A stretch of DNA of 38,949 nt, taken from contig CATNCP010000029.1 in assembly GCA_950096615.1 (NCBI GenBank), positions 1 to 38,949 of the forward strand. The letters are read 5' to 3'. Numbering within the stretch: position 1 is the first letter of the stretch; every line of letters starts with the position of its first letter. The DNA is from an uncultured Kangiella sp. Its GTDB lineage: Bacteria > Pseudomonadota > Gammaproteobacteria > Enterobacterales > Kangiellaceae. Of the stretch, positions 26,227 to 35,158 are shown piece after piece. A program made the position numbers and the translations under genes. Under the pieces are notes generated by a model, which did not search any database, was not told the DNA's origin, and saw nothing but the letters and a program-made list of their open reading frames with translations.

Positions 26227-26268
26227 CTCATTATTAGCATTATGCTTATTCACTTTGCTAATAAGGAG
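26227..26268. repeat. Long inverted repeat between ggt and rnfA
   Basis: CTCATTATTAGC (26227-26238) and GCTAATAAGGAG (26257-26268) pair at 11 of 12 positions around an 18-base centre. Inside, AGCATTATGCT (26236-26246) is itself a perfect 11-base palindrome. The element lies about 60 bases upstream of the ggt ATG, where minus-strand CATAAT and TAATAAT -10-like strings overlap it, and just upstream of the rnf promoter. It looks like an operator pair. Confidence 0.45.
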
Positions 26269-26285
26269 CTGGCACACAGTTGCGG

Positions 26286-26314
26286 TTGTTTCAAGCGACG
26301 CTATCTAGCATAAT
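26286..26314 (+). promoter_or_regulatory. Likely promoter of the rnf operon
   Basis: TTGTTT (26286-26291) and CATAAT (26309-26314) are 17 bases apart. The predicted start near 26321 gives a leader of about 60 bases before rnfA. Confidence 0.45.
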
Positions 26315-26380
26315 ATAAGGACTTTTGAGACCTACTTAGATTTTGCAAAAAGTCTAGCAAAAACAAGGCTTTTACTTTTC

Positions 26381-26962
26381 ATGGGCGATTATTTACTGCT
26401 CTTTATTGGTACCGTTTTAGTCAACAATTTTGTGTTGGTGAAGTTTTTAGGACTCTGCCCTTTTATGGGCGTGTCTGGAAAGCTTGAGACTGCTATTGGT
26501 ATGTCGGTCGCCACCACCTTTGTACTAACGCTGGCCTCTGCTCTGAGCTATATCGTGAACACCTACATTCTCGCGCCCATGGGAATGGAGTACCTGCAAA
26601 CGCTATCTTTTATTTTAGTCATTGCCGTCATGGTGCAACTGACTGAAATGATCATCCATAAAACGAGCCCAATTCTTTATCGCCTGCTGGGAATATTTTT
26701 ACCACTGATTACCACCAACTGCGCAGTTTTAGGCGTGGCCTTGCTTAACATTAATGAGCAACACAACTTTGTGCAGTCGGTAGTCTATGGTTTTGGTGCC
26801 GCCGTCGGCTTTTCATTAGTCCTGATTTTGTTCGCTGCCATGCGTGAGCGCTTAGCTGCGGCAGACGTGCCAGTTCCCTTTAAGGGCGCTTCTATCGCCA
26901 TGATTACTGCTGGCTTGATGTCGCTGGCCTTTTTGGGCTTCTCTGGCTTGGTTAAGTTGTAG
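26381..26962 (+). CDS. rnfA: Electron transport complex subunit RnfA
   Basis: RnfA is an integral membrane subunit of the Rnf complex, which passes electrons between NADH and ferredoxin coupled to ion flow. The 193-residue protein is almost entirely hydrophobic, with six membrane helices. The family segments [23 protein letters not shown] and [18 protein letters not shown] carry the conserved Cys residues that are proposed to hold an iron-sulfur centre together with RnfE. It is homologous to NqrE, but the surrounding B, C, D, G, E order identifies Rnf rather than Nqr. rnfB starts 7 bases downstream. The ribosome site is weak. Confidence 0.95.
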   Translation: MGDYLLLFIGTVLVNNFVLVKFLGLCPFMGVSGKLETAIGMSVATTFVLTLASALSYIVNTYILAPMGMEYLQTLSFILVIAVMVQLTEMIIHKTSPILYRLLGIFLPLITTNCAVLGVALLNINEQHNFVQSVVYGFGAAVGFSLVLILFAAMRERLAAADVPVPFKGASIAMITAGLMSLAFLGFSGLVKL

Positions 26963-26969
26963 GTTTGTT

Positions 26970-27536
26970 ATGGACTTAATTACTGCCGTTATTATCCTCG
27001 CAGTGCTTGGCCTTGTTTTTGGAGGGATGCTTGGTTTCGCCTCTATCAAGTTTAAGGTCGAAGGCGATCCCATTGTTGAGCAGATTGACGAAATTCTGCC
27101 ACAAACCCAGTGCGGTCAATGCGGTTACCCTGGCTGTAAACCTTATGCTGAAGCGATTGCTAACGGCGATGAAATTAATAAGTGTCCTCCTGGCGGTGAA
27201 GCCGGCGTCAAAGCTTTAGCAGACTTATTAGGCCGCGAAGTCATTCCTTTAGATGAAGAGCGTGGTGAAGAGAAACCGCCGAGTGTTGCTTACATTCGTG
27301 AAGACGAGTGTATTGGCTGCACTAAATGCATTCAGGCCTGTCCTGTGGACGCGATTCTTGGCGCGCCTAAATTAATGCACACGGTGATCATTGACGAGTG
27401 TACTGGCTGTGATTTGTGCGTCGAACCCTGCCCTGTGGATTGTATTGATATGGTTGAACTGCCGCAGACGATTTCAAGCTGGAAGTGGCAACAGCCCGAT
27501 CAAATGATCCCAGTTAAAGAATTAGAGGCAAGCTAA
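26970..27536 (+). CDS. rnfB: Electron transport complex subunit RnfB, iron-sulfur protein
   Basis: RnfB relays electrons through iron-sulfur clusters. The 188-residue protein has an N-terminal membrane anchor (about 4-26). A [4Fe-4S] site follows with C48, C51, C56 and C72 (CGQCGYPGC). Two ferredoxin-type CxxCxxCxxxCP motifs come next: C114, C117, C120, C124 and C144, C147, C150, C154. All twelve cysteines are present. Length equals the E. coli RsxB type, without the long extra ferredoxin domains of some anaerobes. The stop shares a base with the rnfC start (TAATG). Confidence 0.97.
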   Translation: MDLITAVIILAVLGLVFGGMLGFASIKFKVEGDPIVEQIDEILPQTQCGQCGYPGCKPYAEAIANGDEINKCPPGGEAGVKALADLLGREVIPLDEERGEEKPPSVAYIREDECIGCTKCIQACPVDAILGAPKLMHTVIIDECTGCDLCVEPCPVDCIDMVELPQTISSWKWQQPDQMIPVKELEAS

Positions 27537-29161
27537 TGGAGCACTCCAACCCTACGCCTAAGAGCCGTGCCTCTGAAATACCCATTTATGAAATTCCGGG
27601 TGGCATTCATCCTGAGGAACATAAAACGCGTTCTAACCAAGCCGATATTCGAAGCCTGCCTTTAGCAGATGAGCTGGTAATCAATCTCAAAGGCCAAGCA
27701 GGCAACCGTTCACTTCCTGTCGTAAAGGCTGGTGACACGGTTCTCAAAGGTCAGGTTATCGCTGAATGCGACGGTATTTTCAGTGCCTATCAGCATGCGC
27801 CGACTTCTGGTGAAGTGATCGCGATAGAAAACCGAACCATTGCCCACCCTTCTGGTTTAGACGACCTCTGTGTCGTGCTTAAACCCGACGGCAAGGACCA
27901 ATGGTGTGAGTTATCGCCAGTGACTCATCTTGAGGATATGGACAGAGAAGCGGTACTGGCGCAAATTTTTGAGAAAGGCGTGGTTGGTCTTGGTGGCGCT
28001 TCGTTTCCGAGTCATATTAAGCTAAAGCAGCATGAAGGCATTCATACCCTCATCATCAATGCTGCTGAGTGCGAACCTTATATTACCTGCGACGATAAAC
28101 TGCTTCAGGAGCACACTAAAGACGTCCTGCTGGGTGCAGAAATTATCAGTAAGCTTTATCAGGATATCGATATTATTATCGGCATTGAAGATAACAAACC
28201 GCAGGCCATCGACGCGATTAAGCAAGCTCGCCAGGAACTAGGGTTAAGCAATATCAAGTTGGGCGTGGTTCCGACTAAATATCCGAGTGGCGGTGAAAAA
28301 CAGTTGATACAACTGCTCACGGGCAAAGAAGTCCCTCATGGCAAATTGCCAGCCGACTTAGGTCTTGTAATGCACAATGTTGGCACTTGTTACGCCATCC
28401 AGCAAGCATTGACGGAAGGTAAGCCTTTAGTTGAGCGTCTGGTCACGCTAACCGGCGATAACTGCAAAGAACCCGGCAACTACTGGATTCCTTTTGGCAC
28501 ACCGGTTGAGCACTTAATTCAAGCAACAAACTCAGAGACACCAAAGCGGTTAATCATGGGCGGCCCCATGATGGGTTATGAATTGCCAAGTGCCGAGGTC
28601 GGTATTGTCAAAGCCACCAACTGCATCATTATGTCAGCGGACGGCGAATTAGGCATGGATCAAACAGCCCTTCCCTGCATTCGCTGTGGTGCCTGTATGG
28701 ATGCTTGCCCAGCATCACTCTTGCCTCAGCAGCTTTATTGGCATGCTCAAGCGGATGAGTTTGATAAGGCTGAAGAGTATGACTTGTTTGACTGCATCGA
28801 GTGCGGCGCTTGTGCTTATGTCTGCCCGAGCCACATCCCCTTGGTTCAACATTACCGTTATGCGAAATCGACGATTCGCAATAACCGCGTGGAAAAAATC
28901 AAAGCCGAAAAAGCCCGCGAGCGTTATGAGGCACGACAGGAGCGACTTGAACGCGTCAAGCGTGAGAAAGCAGAGCGCCATCGTAAAGCTGCCGAAGCTC
29001 GCAAAAAAGCCGCCGAAGAAGCCGGTAAAAAAGATCCAAAAAAAGCTGCGGTGCAAGCAGCACTTGCTCGAGTCAAAGCAAAAAAAGAAGCCCAGCAGTC
29101 TGACACAAACGAAGCTGACCAGAGCAAAGCTGACGACAACAATTCAGAAGGAAATAATTAA
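27536..29161 (+). CDS. rnfC: Electron transport complex subunit RnfC
   Basis: RnfC is the peripheral NADH- and FMN-binding entry subunit. The 541-residue protein starts with the RnfC barrel-sandwich domain. The nucleotide-binding region GVVGLGGASFPSHIKL (near 148-163) follows. Two [4Fe-4S] motifs are present, C381, C384, C387, C391 and C420, C423, C426, C430. Residues about 450-541 form a long Lys/Glu/Ala-rich helical tail ending in a polar, acidic stretch, a variable feature of the family. The tail here is shorter than in E. coli RsxC (740 residues in all). Translational coupling with both neighbours by TAATG overlaps. Confidence 0.97.
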   Translation: MEHSNPTPKSRASEIPIYEIPGGIHPEEHKTRSNQADIRSLPLADELVINLKGQAGNRSLPVVKAGDTVLKGQVIAECDGIFSAYQHAPTSGEVIAIENRTIAHPSGLDDLCVVLKPDGKDQWCELSPVTHLEDMDREAVLAQIFEKGVVGLGGASFPSHIKLKQHEGIHTLIINAAECEPYITCDDKLLQEHTKDVLLGAEIISKLYQDIDIIIGIEDNKPQAIDAIKQARQELGLSNIKLGVVPTKYPSGGEKQLIQLLTGKEVPHGKLPADLGLVMHNVGTCYAIQQALTEGKPLVERLVTLTGDNCKEPGNYWIPFGTPVEHLIQATNSETPKRLIMGGPMMGYELPSAEVGIVKATNCIIMSADGELGMDQTALPCIRCGACMDACPASLLPQQLYWHAQADEFDKAEEYDLFDCIECGACAYVCPSHIPLVQHYRYAKSTIRNNRVEKIKAEKARERYEARQERLERVKREKAERHRKAAEARKKAAEEAGKKDPKKAAVQAALARVKAKKEAQQSDTNEADQSKADDNNSEGNN

Positions 29162-30237
29162 TGGGCTTACTGTCATCGCCGTTTGCTAAGAAAACAAACT
29201 CTGTTACCCGAATGATGTTGTGGGTGATTGGCGCGACTGTGCCTGGCTTACTGGTTATGATCTACTTCTTCGGCTTTGGTGTGCTGATTAACCTGTTGAT
29301 CGCCTGCGCAACAGCTTTGGTAACCGAAGCATTCGTACTCAAGTTACGTCAACGCCCTATTGTGCCGATACTGTGGGATGGCAGTGCACTAGTAACCGCT
29401 TGGTTACTCGCGCTAGCGTTACCTCCCCTTCTGCCTTGGTGGATGACCGTGTTGGGCACCTCATTCGCCATCATCTTCGCCAAGCATGTCTATGGTGGAC
29501 TCGGCAACAATATCTTTAACCCCGCCATGGTGGGTTATGTCTTACTGCTGATTTCGTTTCCACTCGAAATGACCACTTGGCTACCGCCTCAGTCATTGGC
29601 GGAAAATCCTGTTGGCCTCATTGAGGCTGTTAGCATCATCTTTACTGGCGCGGCGTCGAACGAAGCCACTATTGATATGCTTAAACAAGGGGTTGACGGT
29701 TACACCATGGCAACACCGCTTGATCATATCAAAACCGAACTGGCTCAAGGCTACCGTATTCCTGAGGCTGAAACAGCGCCAATTATCAAAGGTCTGTCAG
29801 GCGCAGGCTGGCAGTGGGTTAATCTTGCTTTCCTCGCGGGTGGCTTGGCCTTGATGTTCAAAAAAGTCATTGGTTGGCAAATCCCTATCGCAGTTTTACT
29901 TGGCATGGGTCTAGTCTCACTACCGTTGTTCTTCGCAAACAGCGATTATTACTTATTCCCCATGTTTCATGGCTTTGCCGGTGCGACCATGCTCGGTGCC
30001 TTCTTTATCGCTACCGATCCAGTCACCGCCTCAACCACCCCCAAAGGGCGCTGGATATTTGGGCTAGGAATTGGAGCCATTACGGTTCTCATTCGAACCT
30101 TCGGCGGCTATCCCGACGCGATTGCTTTTGCGGTATTGCTGATGAACATGGCTGTACCCATGATCGACTACTACACGAAGCCGAGAACTTATGGCCATGC
30201 CGATAAAAAGCACAAAGCTGGTGGAGGAGCTAAATAA
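29161..30237 (+). CDS. rnfD: Electron transport complex subunit RnfD, flavoprotein
   Basis: RnfD is a membrane subunit carrying a covalently bound FMN. The 358-residue protein has about nine hydrophobic helices. Its flavinylation motif DGYTMATP at 179-186 fits the D-x-x-(S/T)-x-A-T pattern recognised by the ApbE transferase, with T185 as the attachment residue; Met replaces the common Gly before Ala. The NPAMVGY segment near 120-126 is also conserved. No apbE gene is in this window, so the transferase must be encoded elsewhere. It overlaps rnfC and rnfG by one base each. Confidence 0.95.
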   Translation: MGLLSSPFAKKTNSVTRMMLWVIGATVPGLLVMIYFFGFGVLINLLIACATALVTEAFVLKLRQRPIVPILWDGSALVTAWLLALALPPLLPWWMTVLGTSFAIIFAKHVYGGLGNNIFNPAMVGYVLLLISFPLEMTTWLPPQSLAENPVGLIEAVSIIFTGAASNEATIDMLKQGVDGYTMATPLDHIKTELAQGYRIPEAETAPIIKGLSGAGWQWVNLAFLAGGLALMFKKVIGWQIPIAVLLGMGLVSLPLFFANSDYYLFPMFHGFAGATMLGAFFIATDPVTASTTPKGRWIFGLGIGAITVLIRTFGGYPDAIAFAVLLMNMAVPMIDYYTKPRTYGHADKKHKAGGGAK

Positions 30238-30896
30238 TGCTGAGTAAAGTCATCAGTAAAAACGCTCTCATCTTAGCCGCGTTTGCCGCTGTTTGTGTCG
30301 GCTTGATCGCCGTGACCTACTTCATCACGCGCGATACTATTGCTGGCGAGATGAAGGCAGCACTGGCACGCACTCTTGACGAATTAGTCCCCGCTGACGA
30401 ATACAACAACGATGTGCACCACGATTGCACACTGATCCCGGCCAACTCAGACTTAGGAAACGCTAATCCACGCCAAGTGTACCGTATGTTTAATGATGAT
30501 GAGCCAGTGGCTTTAGTTATGGAGACGGTCGCTCCTAACGGTTACAGCGGAAAGATACGCATGGTATTAGGCGTCTATTACGACGGTACCATTGCTGGAC
30601 TCAGGGTAGCGGAGCACAAAGAAACGCCAGGATTAGGCGACAAGGTAGAGGTCAAAAAAAGCGACTGGATATTAGGTTTCGAAGGCAAGTCTTTAGCCAA
30701 CCCGCAAATTGAGCAGTGGAAGGTCACTAAAGATGGGGGGGCTTTTGATGCCTTCACTGGCGCCACCATCACGCCACGAGCGGTAGTGGCGCAAGTCGCG
30801 AAAACTCTGGAATACTTTAGCGAACATAAAGATACGCTGTTTAATGCGCCGAAAAATTGCAGTGTTCAATCAAACCAAGCAAAAGGTCAGTCATGA
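30237..30896 (+). CDS. rnfG: Electron transport complex subunit RnfG, flavoprotein
   Basis: RnfG carries a covalent FMN on the periplasmic side. The 219-residue protein has one N-terminal membrane helix (about 10-31) and a soluble domain with the FMN-binding motif DAFTGATIT (171-179). T177 is the expected flavinylated residue. The segment [13 protein letters not shown] (126-138) is another family landmark. The stop overlaps the rnfE start by 4 bases (ATGA). Length is close to E. coli RsxG (206). Confidence 0.96.
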   Translation: MLSKVISKNALILAAFAAVCVGLIAVTYFITRDTIAGEMKAALARTLDELVPADEYNNDVHHDCTLIPANSDLGNANPRQVYRMFNDDEPVALVMETVAPNGYSGKIRMVLGVYYDGTIAGLRVAEHKETPGLGDKVEVKKSDWILGFEGKSLANPQIEQWKVTKDGGAFDAFTGATITPRAVVAQVAKTLEYFSEHKDTLFNAPKNCSVQSNQAKGQS

Positions 30897-31594
30897 GTGA
30901 GCTTGATAATAGAACGATAGTAAAAAATGGTCTTTGGGACAATAACCCAGCGCTAGTGCAGTTGCTTGGCCTTTGCCCTCTTCTCGCCGTGAGCAATACA
31001 TTTATCAATGGTCTCGGCCTTGGTTTAGCAACTCTGCTAGTCCTAGCCGGCTCGAATGCTTCAGTGTCTTTAGTCAGACACTATATTCCAAAAGACATCC
31101 GCATCCCTATTTTCGTGATGATGATTGCCAGCTTTGTGACCAATATTGGTTTATTGATGAATGCCTATACCTACGACCTGTATTTAACACTCGGTATATT
31201 CATCCCGTTGATCGTGACTAATTGCGCCATCATTGGGCGAGCCGAAGCTTTTGCTTCAAAAAACACCTTCTTCCCATCGCTTCTTGACGGCATCATGCAA
31301 GGTCTTGGCTTCACAGCCGTATTGTGTACTTTAGGCGCCTTACGCGAAATGATTGGCCAAGGCACCCTCTTTTCGGGCGCGGAACAACTTCTCGGCAGTT
31401 GGGCGAGCCATTTAGAAATCTCATTCTACTTAACCGATGCAAAATTCTTGTTCGCCATATTACCGCCCGGCGCTTTTGTTGCGCTTGGCGTATTAATCGC
31501 GATTAAAAACATCATCGACAGTCGAGCTGCGGAAAAAACAAAACAAAGAACCAATAATCAAAATATCAGTGGGGATATCGTCACTAATGAATAA
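30893..31594 (+). CDS. rnfE: Electron transport complex subunit RnfE
   Basis: RnfE is the second symmetric membrane subunit, paired with RnfA. The 233-residue protein has six membrane helices. The motifs [17 protein letters not shown] near the N-terminus and [20 protein letters not shown] in the middle each hold a conserved cysteine that mirrors RnfA. The start was placed at the ATG at 30893 ([15 protein letters not shown]), which overlaps the rnfG stop and follows AAAAGG. The longer frame from 30857 is rnfG sequence in another frame. The 3' end overlaps nth by 8 bases. Confidence 0.96.
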   Translation: MSELDNRTIVKNGLWDNNPALVQLLGLCPLLAVSNTFINGLGLGLATLLVLAGSNASVSLVRHYIPKDIRIPIFVMMIASFVTNIGLLMNAYTYDLYLTLGIFIPLIVTNCAIIGRAEAFASKNTFFPSLLDGIMQGLGFTAVLCTLGALREMIGQGTLFSGAEQLLGSWASHLEISFYLTDAKFLFAILPPGAFVALGVLIAIKNIIDSRAAEKTKQRTNNQNISGDIVTNE

Positions 31595-32222
31595 AGCTAA
31601 GCGCCAAGAAATCTTTGAACGTCTTCGTGAGCAAAACCCTAACCCACAGACTGAGCTCGAATATAACTCGACCTTTGAGCTGCTTATTGCGGTGATTCTT
31701 TCAGCACAAGCTACAGACGTCGGCGTCAATAAAGCCACGCGCAAGCTTTACCCCGTCGCTAACACGCCAGAATCTATTTACGCACTCGGCGAAGACGGAC
31801 TAAAGGAATACATCAAGACAATTGGTTTATTTAACAGCAAAGCTAAGAACGTCATTTCTTGCTGTAAAGATCTAATCGAAAAACACGACTCAGTTGTACC
31901 TGACAACCGCAAAGACCTCGAAGCACTAGCTGGCGTCGGCCGTAAAACAGCGAACGTGGTCCTCAACACTGCTTTCCGTCAACCAGCCATGGCAGTCGAT
32001 ACCCACATATTCAGAGTTTCAAACCGTACCAAAATCGCTCCTGGCAAAACGGTTAGAAAGGTCGAAGACGCCTTGCTAAAGTTTGTTCCCAAGAAATTCT
32101 TGCTGGATGCCCACCATTGGCTGATTCTCCATGGCCGCTACACTTGCGTAGCCCGCAAGCCTCGCTGCGGCTCTTGTATTATTGAAGATTTGTGCGAATT
32201 TAAGGATAAAACCTCAGAATAA
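31587..32222 (+). CDS. nth: Endonuclease III
   Basis: Nth is a DNA glycosylase/AP lyase that removes oxidised pyrimidines. The 211-residue protein has the same length and residue numbering as the E. coli enzyme. It has a helix-hairpin-helix with catalytic K120 ([12 protein letters not shown]), D138 (AVDTHIFRV) and the [4Fe-4S] loop C187-x6-C194-x2-C197-x5-C203. The ATG at 31587 lies within rnfE (8-base overlap) and was preferred over a GTG at 31569. The rnf-nth linkage is conserved across gammaproteobacteria. No clear terminator follows within 60 bases. Confidence 0.98.
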   Translation: MNKAKRQEIFERLREQNPNPQTELEYNSTFELLIAVILSAQATDVGVNKATRKLYPVANTPESIYALGEDGLKEYIKTIGLFNSKAKNVISCCKDLIEKHDSVVPDNRKDLEALAGVGRKTANVVLNTAFRQPAMAVDTHIFRVSNRTKIAPGKTVRKVEDALLKFVPKKFLLDAHHWLILHGRYTCVARKPRCGSCIIEDLCEFKDKTSE

Positions 32223-32313
32223 AGCCAATAAAGCGCCCACTGCTCCTATCAGATGTATATTTTTTGATCAATAAGTGATCTTTGCCTCACTTTTGATATA
32301 CTCAGACGCTGTA

Positions 32314-32329
32314 TGTGAAAAATATCACA
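32314..32329 (+). promoter_or_regulatory. CRP binding site upstream of the M6 metalloprotease
   Basis: TGTGA-AAAATA-TCACA matches the CRP core perfectly, and the A before and T after extend the symmetry to ATGTGA/TCACAT. It is centred 117 bases before the ATG. Downstream -10 candidates are CATACT (32352-32357, site near -42, class II) and TATTAT (32382-32387, site near -72, class I). Confidence 0.65.
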
Positions 32330-32438
32330 TAAGTTGACCCTGATTTCTCTGCATACTAGGCACAAAAAGTTAGTAAATACTTATTATAGAGACACGGTCA
32401 ATTAAGCAACAAATACATTCGAAATACAGGAAATCACG

Positions 32439-34328
32439 ATGATTAATAGATTGCTACTAGGGGTAGGCGTTCTAGCATGGAGCACAGGAGCGTTAGCTGG
32501 CAAACCTTATATTGAACACGAATACGAATACGTGCAACCGAATGGTGATGTCGTCACTATCTACCTAAATGGTCATGATTATTTTGGCGAACAGCACAGC
32601 CGAACGGGTGAATTAGTTATTTATGACGAGTCGCTCGGAGGCTTGGCATACGCAACCGTCAACGAAGACAGAACTGAACTGATTTCTACTGGCGAGCTCG
32701 TTGACTCCACGGACTTCAACCCTCAGACCAACCGTTATGTCCGTCGCGGAGGTCTCAGCTCTGGCGAGAAGAAAGAAGGCTCTGAAGAAAATAAAAAAGA
32801 AAAGCTGGGCGAAGAGAAAGAAGCGCAGCAATTGATTATCAAGACTCGCGAGCAGGAACTCAAAGAGCGTGCAACTTACGCAGCTGGCAATGTTTCAGGT
32901 TTAACCATTCTTATTCAGTTCCCTGATGAACCTAGCACTTTAACGCGAACCCAGGTAGAGAACTTCCTGAATAGTGCCAATTATACCGAGTTTGGCAACC
33001 GCTCTTCAGTGAATGATTATTTCCATGAGTCGTCTAACGGTAACCTTAACTACACCAATACAGTTACTCGGATTTACACAGCTCAGAACAATAAATCGTA
33101 TTATACTGATGGCGATAACAGCTCTACAGTGCGCTCACGAGAACTAATCACTGAGGCCTTAGAATGGCTGGAAAATACTGAGAATTTCGATTTTTCTACG
33201 ATAAGCACTGATGCCAATAATAAAATTATGGGCTTAAACGTGCTTTATGCTGGTGAAACAGATAGCTCTTGGTCACGCGGTCTATGGCCTCACATGGGCA
33301 AGCTAGTACCTGGCTTCTGCGCTGACGGTGTATGCACCGACCGCTATCAAATTTTAAATATGGGTAACAAATTAGAGCTAGGACCATTTGTACACGAAAC
33401 AGCTCATCTTCTATTCCGCTGGCCTGACTTGTTTGATTATGACGGCTCCTCATTCGGTTCAGTAGCTGACTTCGGGCTAATGGCTTTAGGCGCAGCAAAA
33501 GCTGATACTAAGCATAATCCTGTCTCTCCTAACGGTTATTTCCGCTACTTAGCTGGATGGGTAGATGCAACTGAGCTTAACCCAGACTCAAATCCAGAGG
33601 CGGCTTCAGGTCAGTTCAGCCATACATCGAGCGGAAGCGATATCTACCGCTGGTCTAACCCAAACCGACCTGGTGAAGCGTTTTACATTGAGAATATTCA
33701 CCAAAGCGGCCTCAATGAATTCCAACCTGATTCAGGTCTAGCAGTCTGGCATGTAGATCCTGATGGAGACAATAACAACGAAGCATTACCATTTGTGCAA
33801 ATGGAGCATGCTGATGGCAAGCAAGATCCTGAAAATGCTTCAAACCAAGGTGATAGTACTGATTTATTTGCAGGTGGAAGCTTTGATTACAACACACCTA
33901 CCAGTGGTTCTGGGCAAACTAACTCAGTGTGGTCTGATGGTTCTGAGTCAGGACTATATATTCATGGCATCAGCTTAGCATCTCCAACCATGAGTTTTAC
34001 CGTTGGTCAGGGAGGAAGCTCTGAAACACAACCAACTGCAAGTTACCAGTACAATAACTACCTTTATCATAATGAACTGAGAGTCGAGCCTCATGGCGGC
34101 TGGTTCTATACAGAAGGTGGTACCTTTACTTTCACTCTAGAAGGGCCAAGCACGGCAGACTTTGATCTATATCTTCAGGAGTGGAATGGTAATAAATGGG
34201 TATATGTTGCTGCATCACAGTCTTTAACTTCATCAGAGACTATCCAATATACAATGCAGCAGGGCTACTATAGAGCTATCGTCCACTCATACTACGGCTC
34301 TGGTTACTACGAGTTAAAGGTATATTAA
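32439..34328 (+). CDS. Secreted M6-type zinc metalloprotease with PPC-like C-terminal domain
   Basis: The 629-residue preproprotein has a signal peptide (1-20, ALA-GKP cleavage). An N-terminal propeptide region ends in a very charged Lys/Glu segment (109-147). The catalytic domain (about 150-510) has zinc site H319-E320-T-A-H323 followed by RWPDLFDYD, as in M6 (immune inhibitor A-like) proteases. A Gly/Ser-rich linker near 520 leads to a PPC-like beta domain (about 535-629: tyrosine-rich, WVYVAASQSLTSSETIQY, GYYRAIVHSYYGSGYYELKVY). It probably degrades extracellular protein for nutrition. It is monocistronic, with a CRP site upstream and a terminator after. The family call is good; the substrate is unknown. 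Confidence 0.87.
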   Translation: MINRLLLGVGVLAWSTGALAGKPYIEHEYEYVQPNGDVVTIYLNGHDYFGEQHSRTGELVIYDESLGGLAYATVNEDRTELISTGELVDSTDFNPQTNRYVRRGGLSSGEKKEGSEENKKEKLGEEKEAQQLIIKTREQELKERATYAAGNVSGLTILIQFPDEPSTLTRTQVENFLNSANYTEFGNRSSVNDYFHESSNGNLNYTNTVTRIYTAQNNKSYYTDGDNSSTVRSRELITEALEWLENTENFDFSTISTDANNKIMGLNVLYAGETDSSWSRGLWPHMGKLVPGFCADGVCTDRYQILNMGNKLELGPFVHETAHLLFRWPDLFDYDGSSFGSVADFGLMALGAAKADTKHNPVSPNGYFRYLAGWVDATELNPDSNPEAASGQFSHTSSGSDIYRWSNPNRPGEAFYIENIHQSGLNEFQPDSGLAVWHVDPDGDNNNEALPFVQMEHADGKQDPENASNQGDSTDLFAGGSFDYNTPTSGSGQTNSVWSDGSESGLYIHGISLASPTMSFTVGQGGSSETQPTASYQYNNYLYHNELRVEPHGGWFYTEGGTFTFTLEGPSTADFDLYLQEWNGNKWVYVAASQSLTSSETIQYTMQQGYYRAIVHSYYGSGYYELKVY

Positions 34329-34353
34329 TTACAGAGACAGAGGCCTCAGAAAC

Positions 34354-34383
34354 AAAAAAATGCCGCTCAAAGCGGCATTTTTT
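34354..34383. terminator. Bidirectional terminator shared by protease and tRNA-Val
   Basis: AATGCCGCT (34359-34367), CAA loop and AGCGGCATT (34371-34379) pair perfectly between an A run and a T run. It stops the metalloprotease message on the plus strand and the tRNA transcript on the minus strand, whose 3' end is 6 bases away. Confidence 0.92.
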
Positions 34384-34388
34384 ATATT

Positions 34389-34465
34389 TGGTAGTCGCGA
34401 GTGGATTCGAACCACCGACCCCCACCATGTCAAGGTGGTGCTCTAACCAACTGAGCTACGCGACT
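34389..34465 (-). tRNA. tRNA-Val (anticodon GAC)
   Basis: The 77-base gene folds as a complete cloverleaf. The acceptor stem is AGTCGCG/CGCGACT with encoded CCA, the D arm contains AGTTGGTTA, and the anticodon stem CCACC/GGTGG surrounds TTGACAT. The T loop is TTCGAAT. Anticodon GAC reads GUC and GUU valine codons. The anticodon arm and variable loop are identical in form to E. coli tRNA-Val(GAC). A promoter is seen at 34481-34509. Confidence 0.97.
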
Positions 34466-34480
34466 ATTTTGAGTGCGGGA

Positions 34481-34509
34481 ATTCTACCCATAAGTTAGCG
34501 GCGTTGCAA
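34481..34509 (-). promoter_or_regulatory. Promoter of tRNA-Val
   Basis: On the minus strand TTGCAA (34509-34504) and TAGAAT (34486-34481) are 17 bases apart. They are followed by a GC-rich discriminator TCCCGC (34480-34475), typical of stringent stable-RNA promoters. The tRNA begins about 9 bases after the predicted start. Confidence 0.7.
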
Positions 34510-34536
34510 GTATAAATTGCCTTCTCTCTCACCACT

Positions 34537-35136
34537 CTAAATATTAATAAAACCATTAGTTTTCAAGTAACTAACCACTTTCTGGGCGAGCTCTTTGATA
34601 TCCTGTTGTTCAGTTTCTAGGTGAATTTCAGGCGCTTCTGGGGATTCATAGGGAGAATCAAGACCAGTAAAGTTTTTAATATCGCCCGCACGGGCCTTTT
34701 TATACAAGCCTTTTGGATCACGTTGTTCGCAAATCTCTAGGGGCGTATCTACAAACACTTCTATAAACTGTCCGCTCGGGATTAACTCTCTCACTTGCTG
34801 ACGATCAGAACGAAAAGGTGAGATAAACGCTGACAATACAATCAGGCCAGAATCAGCAAAAAGTTTAGCAACCTCACCTATCCGACGAATATTCTCTACA
34901 CGATCATCATCACTAAACGTTAAATCGTTATTAAGCCCATGTCTAACGTTATCACCATCTAACAAATAACTATGATTGTTATTGTTGAATAATAATGCCT
35001 CAACAGCATTCGCCACAGTCGACTTTCCAGAACCGGATAACCCCGTGAACCATAATACACACGGTTTTTGCGATTTCTGCTCACATCGGTCTGCGTGACT
35101 CACATTGTGTTGATGCCAAATGATATTTTCGCTCAA
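34537..35136 (-). CDS. cysC: Adenylylsulfate kinase
   Basis: CysC phosphorylates APS (adenosine 5'-phosphosulfate) to PAPS, the second step of sulfate activation. The 199-residue protein has the P-loop GLSGSGKST (32-40), the APS-binding stretch [10 protein letters not shown], the lid segment [17 protein letters not shown] and the [16 protein letters not shown] loop, all of the stand-alone kinase. It lies after the SLC13 permease gene (22 bases) as the last gene of a cysD-cysN-permease-cysC unit. Usually cysC directly follows cysN, so the permease is inserted between. The tRNA-Val promoter lies downstream. Confidence 0.97.
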   Translation of the reverse strand: MSENIIWHQHNVSHADRCEQKSQKPCVLWFTGLSGSGKSTVANAVEALLFNNNNHSYLLDGDNVRHGLNNDLTFSDDDRVENIRRIGEVAKLFADSGLIVLSAFISPFRSDRQQVRELIPSGQFIEVFVDTPLEICEQRDPKGLYKKARAGDIKNFTGLDSPYESPEAPEIHLETEQQDIKELAQKVVSYLKTNGFINI

Positions 35137-35158
35137 AACTACCTCACATCATTAATTA

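Noticed and set aside
26381..31594. Operon read as Na+-translocating NADH:quinone reductase (nqr)
   Set aside because: There is an RnfB with ferredoxin motifs and an RnfC, and no nqrF or nqrA; the order A-B-C-D-G-E-nth is that of rnf.
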